DNA from: Photobacterium gaetbulicola Gung47
Lineage (GTDB): Bacteria; Pseudomonadota; Gammaproteobacteria; Enterobacterales; Vibrionaceae
NCBI GenBank assembly: GCA_000940995.1
Contig: CP005973.1
Coordinates: 1 to 64,000, forward strand
Direction of reading: 5' to 3'
Length of the DNA stretch: 64,000 nucleotides
Shown in pieces: positions 61,876 to 64,000 of the stretch. The stretch's first letter is position 1; each line of letters opens with the position of its first letter. Under the pieces are notes generated by a model, which saw only the letters and a list, made by a program, of their open reading frames with translations, was not told the DNA's origin and searched no databases. A program made the translations under genes and the position numbers.

Positions 61876-62433
61876 TCCTTTGATTGTTATTGGATACGCC
61901 TGCTTTGTTGTTATGGTTGTAAGTTAAAGCATGCATGCGTCAGGCTAAATAATTTTAGACACAAAAAAAGAACTGGATTCCGAATATTTCCTGCAAGATT
62001 TTTCTTACTTTGTTGAATACCGACGGGCATCTAAAGATACACCTCGCCTCAGGGAGCCATTTCCTTGCGGCGTTAAATTTTACCGAATAACGATAAATAG
62101 ACTTCAACGTTATTTTTGTATTATTCGGACTTTATCTATCAGGCTGATAATTAGCACTTTATGAGTGAAATGCGCGGTAGCAGCTTGTAGATATTTGCCG
62201 AAATTGAAAATGTTTATGGCCTTAATTTGCTGCCATGCTGACAAAAATACACCTAACTTGCTGCTGTGATTGGATTTTTCTCACTTGTCAGAAACAAGAA
62301 GAAGCGCGTCTTTTAGGCTTTTAGTTAAGAGCAGGGAATGGCATTGCCTTTCCCGCAAATAATAGGCAGTAACAATAAAAAATAAACTGCCCATATAAAA
62401 ATAACGTTGGTTTGGCTAGGTTTGGAGTGGTGT
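61876..62433. other. divergent intergenic region
   Basis: No gene in 558 AT-rich bases. It should hold the promoters of the chitinase (minus) and the peroxidase-like lipoprotein (plus). I saw no clear operator or terminator. Confidence 0.4.
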
Positions 62434-63849
62434 ATGAATACCTCCCGTTATTTATTGGCTGTCGCATTGATTGCGACAGTTTCCGCTTGTCGAGAAGACT
62501 CGGACAATACTGGTTCACTTGATTTAGGCACGACAGGGTCTGAAGGGGCCGAAACTGTCCAGCAGCCTGTTCAAACTCCGCCTTCGGATGATGATCCGGC
62601 GCAAGAGTCTCCTGAGACTCCGCCGTCTGGTGGTGATGATGGCCAGGTCAGTGAGCCACCACCGCCTCCCCCCGAGGCGAAGTTGGACATTGATGGACTG
62701 CCGTTGCCTGATTTGTCGGTGACCCATGACTATGAAGCTTATTTATCGGCGCAACCGAAGCACTATACCCGCATTACGTCGCCATTTGGCAATGTGGATT
62801 CGCAGAACAATACCCCGTTTGACAACAAGGTTACGAATGCCGGGGCCAATTTGGGGCGGGTGATTTTCTATGACGTCCGCTTATCGGCCAATAACACGGT
62901 TTCCTGTGCATCTTGTCATATTCAAAAGCATGGCTTTACCGATCCGAAGACCTTCAGTGATGGGTTCGATGGCGGTAAAACCGGCCGTCATTCCATGAGC
63001 CTGACCAACGCGACCTACTACAGCAACGGAAAGTTCTTTTGGGATGAGCGGGCCGATACCCTCGAAGATCAGGTGCTGATGCCAATTCAGGACGCGGTCG
63101 AAATGGGAATGAATTTGTTTGATCTGGAAGTGAAAATGGCCGGAACAAGTTTCTATGCGGACTTGTTCACCCAAGCCTTTGGCGATGAGGCGATCACCAG
63201 TGACAGGATCTCCAGAGCCTTGGCGCAGTTTATTCGCACTATGGTTTCCTATGAATCAAAATACGATCAGGCTTTCTCTATCGGCGAATGGGATGAACCA
63301 GATTTTGCTGCGGTCTTCAGTGAGCAGGAATTGTTAGGCCTGAAGCTATTTTCTGGATTTCCGGGATCGGAACGGGATTCACTTGGCTGTATCGCTTGTC
63401 ACCAAACCAGTGCGCATTCGATGGATCAGGCCCATGTCAATGGCTTGGATGCTGATACCAGCAGCGACCAAGGGGCGGGGAATGGTTTCTTTAAGTCGCC
63501 GTCTTTGCGCAATATTGGTGTGGGTGCACCTTATATGCACGATGGCCGGTTTGAAACCTTGATGGATGTGGTGGAGTTCTACAACAGTGGTGTTCAGCGC
63601 CACCGGATCTTGAGTCCTGATCTTACCAGCAACGGTCGAGTGGGTGGTACGCCTATCCGGATGAACCTGAGCCAGGCAGAGAAAGAAGCGCTGGTGGCCT
63701 TCTTGGAGGCATTGACGGATGAGACGTTCCTCAACAACCCGATCTATCACGATCCTTTCTTCCCCAATACTGTTGAAGGTCAATTACAAGCTGCGTTGGA
63801 AAAAATGGCTGAGCAGCAGGAAAGCGAGCAAGGGGGCAGTGAACAGTAG
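62434..63849 (+). CDS. di-haem cytochrome c peroxidase / MauG-like lipoprotein
   Basis: A protein of 471 residues from the ATG at 62434. A lipoprotein signal (LIATVSAC) anchors it in the envelope, followed by a Pro/Glu/Asp-rich linker to about residue 75. Two haem c sites are visible: SCASCHIQKHGF and LGCIACHQTS. GAPYMHDGRFETLMDVVEFYN is the conserved end segment of this superfamily. Members reduce peroxide or carry out protein oxidation using cytochrome c. Its link to chitinase is only by position. Confidence 0.9.
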   Translation: MNTSRYLLAVALIATVSACREDSDNTGSLDLGTTGSEGAETVQQPVQTPPSDDDPAQESPETPPSGGDDGQVSEPPPPPPEAKLDIDGLPLPDLSVTHDYEAYLSAQPKHYTRITSPFGNVDSQNNTPFDNKVTNAGANLGRVIFYDVRLSANNTVSCASCHIQKHGFTDPKTFSDGFDGGKTGRHSMSLTNATYYSNGKFFWDERADTLEDQVLMPIQDAVEMGMNLFDLEVKMAGTSFYADLFTQAFGDEAITSDRISRALAQFIRTMVSYESKYDQAFSIGEWDEPDFAAVFSEQELLGLKLFSGFPGSERDSLGCIACHQTSAHSMDQAHVNGLDADTSSDQGAGNGFFKSPSLRNIGVGAPYMHDGRFETLMDVVEFYNSGVQRHRILSPDLTSNGRVGGTPIRMNLSQAEKEALVAFLEALTDETFLNNPIYHDPFFPNTVEGQLQAALEKMAEQQESEQGGSEQ

Positions 63850-63914
63850 AACAGGGCGGCGGTATACGGTATACCCTGTTGCCGTAAACGGTAAGTTGAG
63901 GTTGTGCTCTTGCC

Positions 63915-63945
63915 AAAAAAAACCTGCAACAAGGATGTGCAGGTT
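63915..63945 (-). terminator. rho-independent terminator for a gene beyond the right edge
   Basis: An 8-bp stem AACCTGCA / TGCAGGTT with a 9-base loop, followed on the minus strand by TTTTTTTT. No minus-strand gene lies upstream of it inside the window except one ending near 63987-63995 where stop codons occur, so it marks the end of a gene continuing past position 64000. Confidence 0.7.
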
Positions 63946-64000
63946 GTTATGAAAGGAACAAATTGACGAGATATGAACTTGTCGTAGTTAGTTACGCAGG

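Noticed and set aside
1..64000. CRISPR array, tRNA or rRNA
   Set aside because: No regularly spaced repeats and no cloverleaf or rRNA-like sequence were noticed on either strand.

Overview
The window reads as a chromosomal stretch of a marine gammaproteobacterium of the Vibrionaceae, most likely Photobacterium or a close relative. I base this on the overall protein character, the chitin and polysaccharide functions, the E. coli-like cmt/ygg gene order and the mix of IS3 and IS91-type elements. The assignment to genus is inference. No rRNA, tRNA or CRISPR array was seen.

Layout. 1-0.8 kb: one end of an IS3-family element whose OrfB is broken. 0.85-4.3 kb: a small secreted protein, a decayed AraC/GyrI-type regulator, MgtE and an orphan Xre/MbcA/ParS-type antitoxin domain protein. 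4.6-6.8 kb: two tandem, mutually homologous proteins of a family I do not recognise, one leaderless and one with a signal peptide. 6.8-14.8 kb: ordinary single genes (DoxX, an outer-membrane barrel, MurQ, DUF2799 lipoprotein, a MerR-methyltransferase fusion, a lipoprotein amidohydrolase, a DCC thiol protein), two very small membrane ORFs and a candidate sRNA. 14.9-20.8 kb: a polysaccharide or oligosaccharide use locus (heparinase II/III-like lyase, hexapeptide acyltransferase, sodium:solute symporter) with a divergent LysR regulator.

20.9-30.9 kb is a myo-inositol catabolic locus: an MFS sugar/inositol porter facing iolE, iolD, a Gfo/Idh/MocA dehydrogenase, iolC, iolB and iolJ, closed by an RpiR-type regulator. 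The divergent control region holds three copies of a GAAAAATATTTTTC palindrome, the best candidate operator. 31-33 kb: an ABC-F ATPase. 33.1-38.4 kb: a minus-strand operon matching the E. coli cmtB-cmtA-yggP-yggD-yggC order (mannitol-type PTS, dehydrogenase, MtlR-like regulator, P-loop kinase) with a PHP-family phosphatase gene at the end.

38.9-43.8 kb: patatin, LysE exporter, a membrane hydrolase-like protein, a zinc-ribbon protein and two methyltransferases. 44-46.3 kb: an IS91-like element with a tyrosine recombinase and an HUH transposase coupled by an ATGA overlap; it seems to have truncated the next gene. 47.1-52.4 kb: TauE/SafE transporter, then a FadR-type regulator facing an M20 amidohydrolase, a YfcC-type transporter and a DUF1028 protein; two identical 16-bp palindromes 30 bp apart lie between them. 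53.8-58.4 kb: a lactose-family PTS (separate EIIB, EIIC, EIIA) with a MupG-like (DUF871) glycosidase, a RidA protein and a divergent RpiR regulator, suggesting uptake and cleavage of a phosphorylated amino-sugar glycoside. 58.3-64 kb: a truncated MFS efflux gene, a Cys-rich metal permease with a 28-bp palindromic operator, a GH18 chitinase and a di-haem peroxidase lipoprotein. A terminator at the right edge implies another minus-strand gene just beyond.
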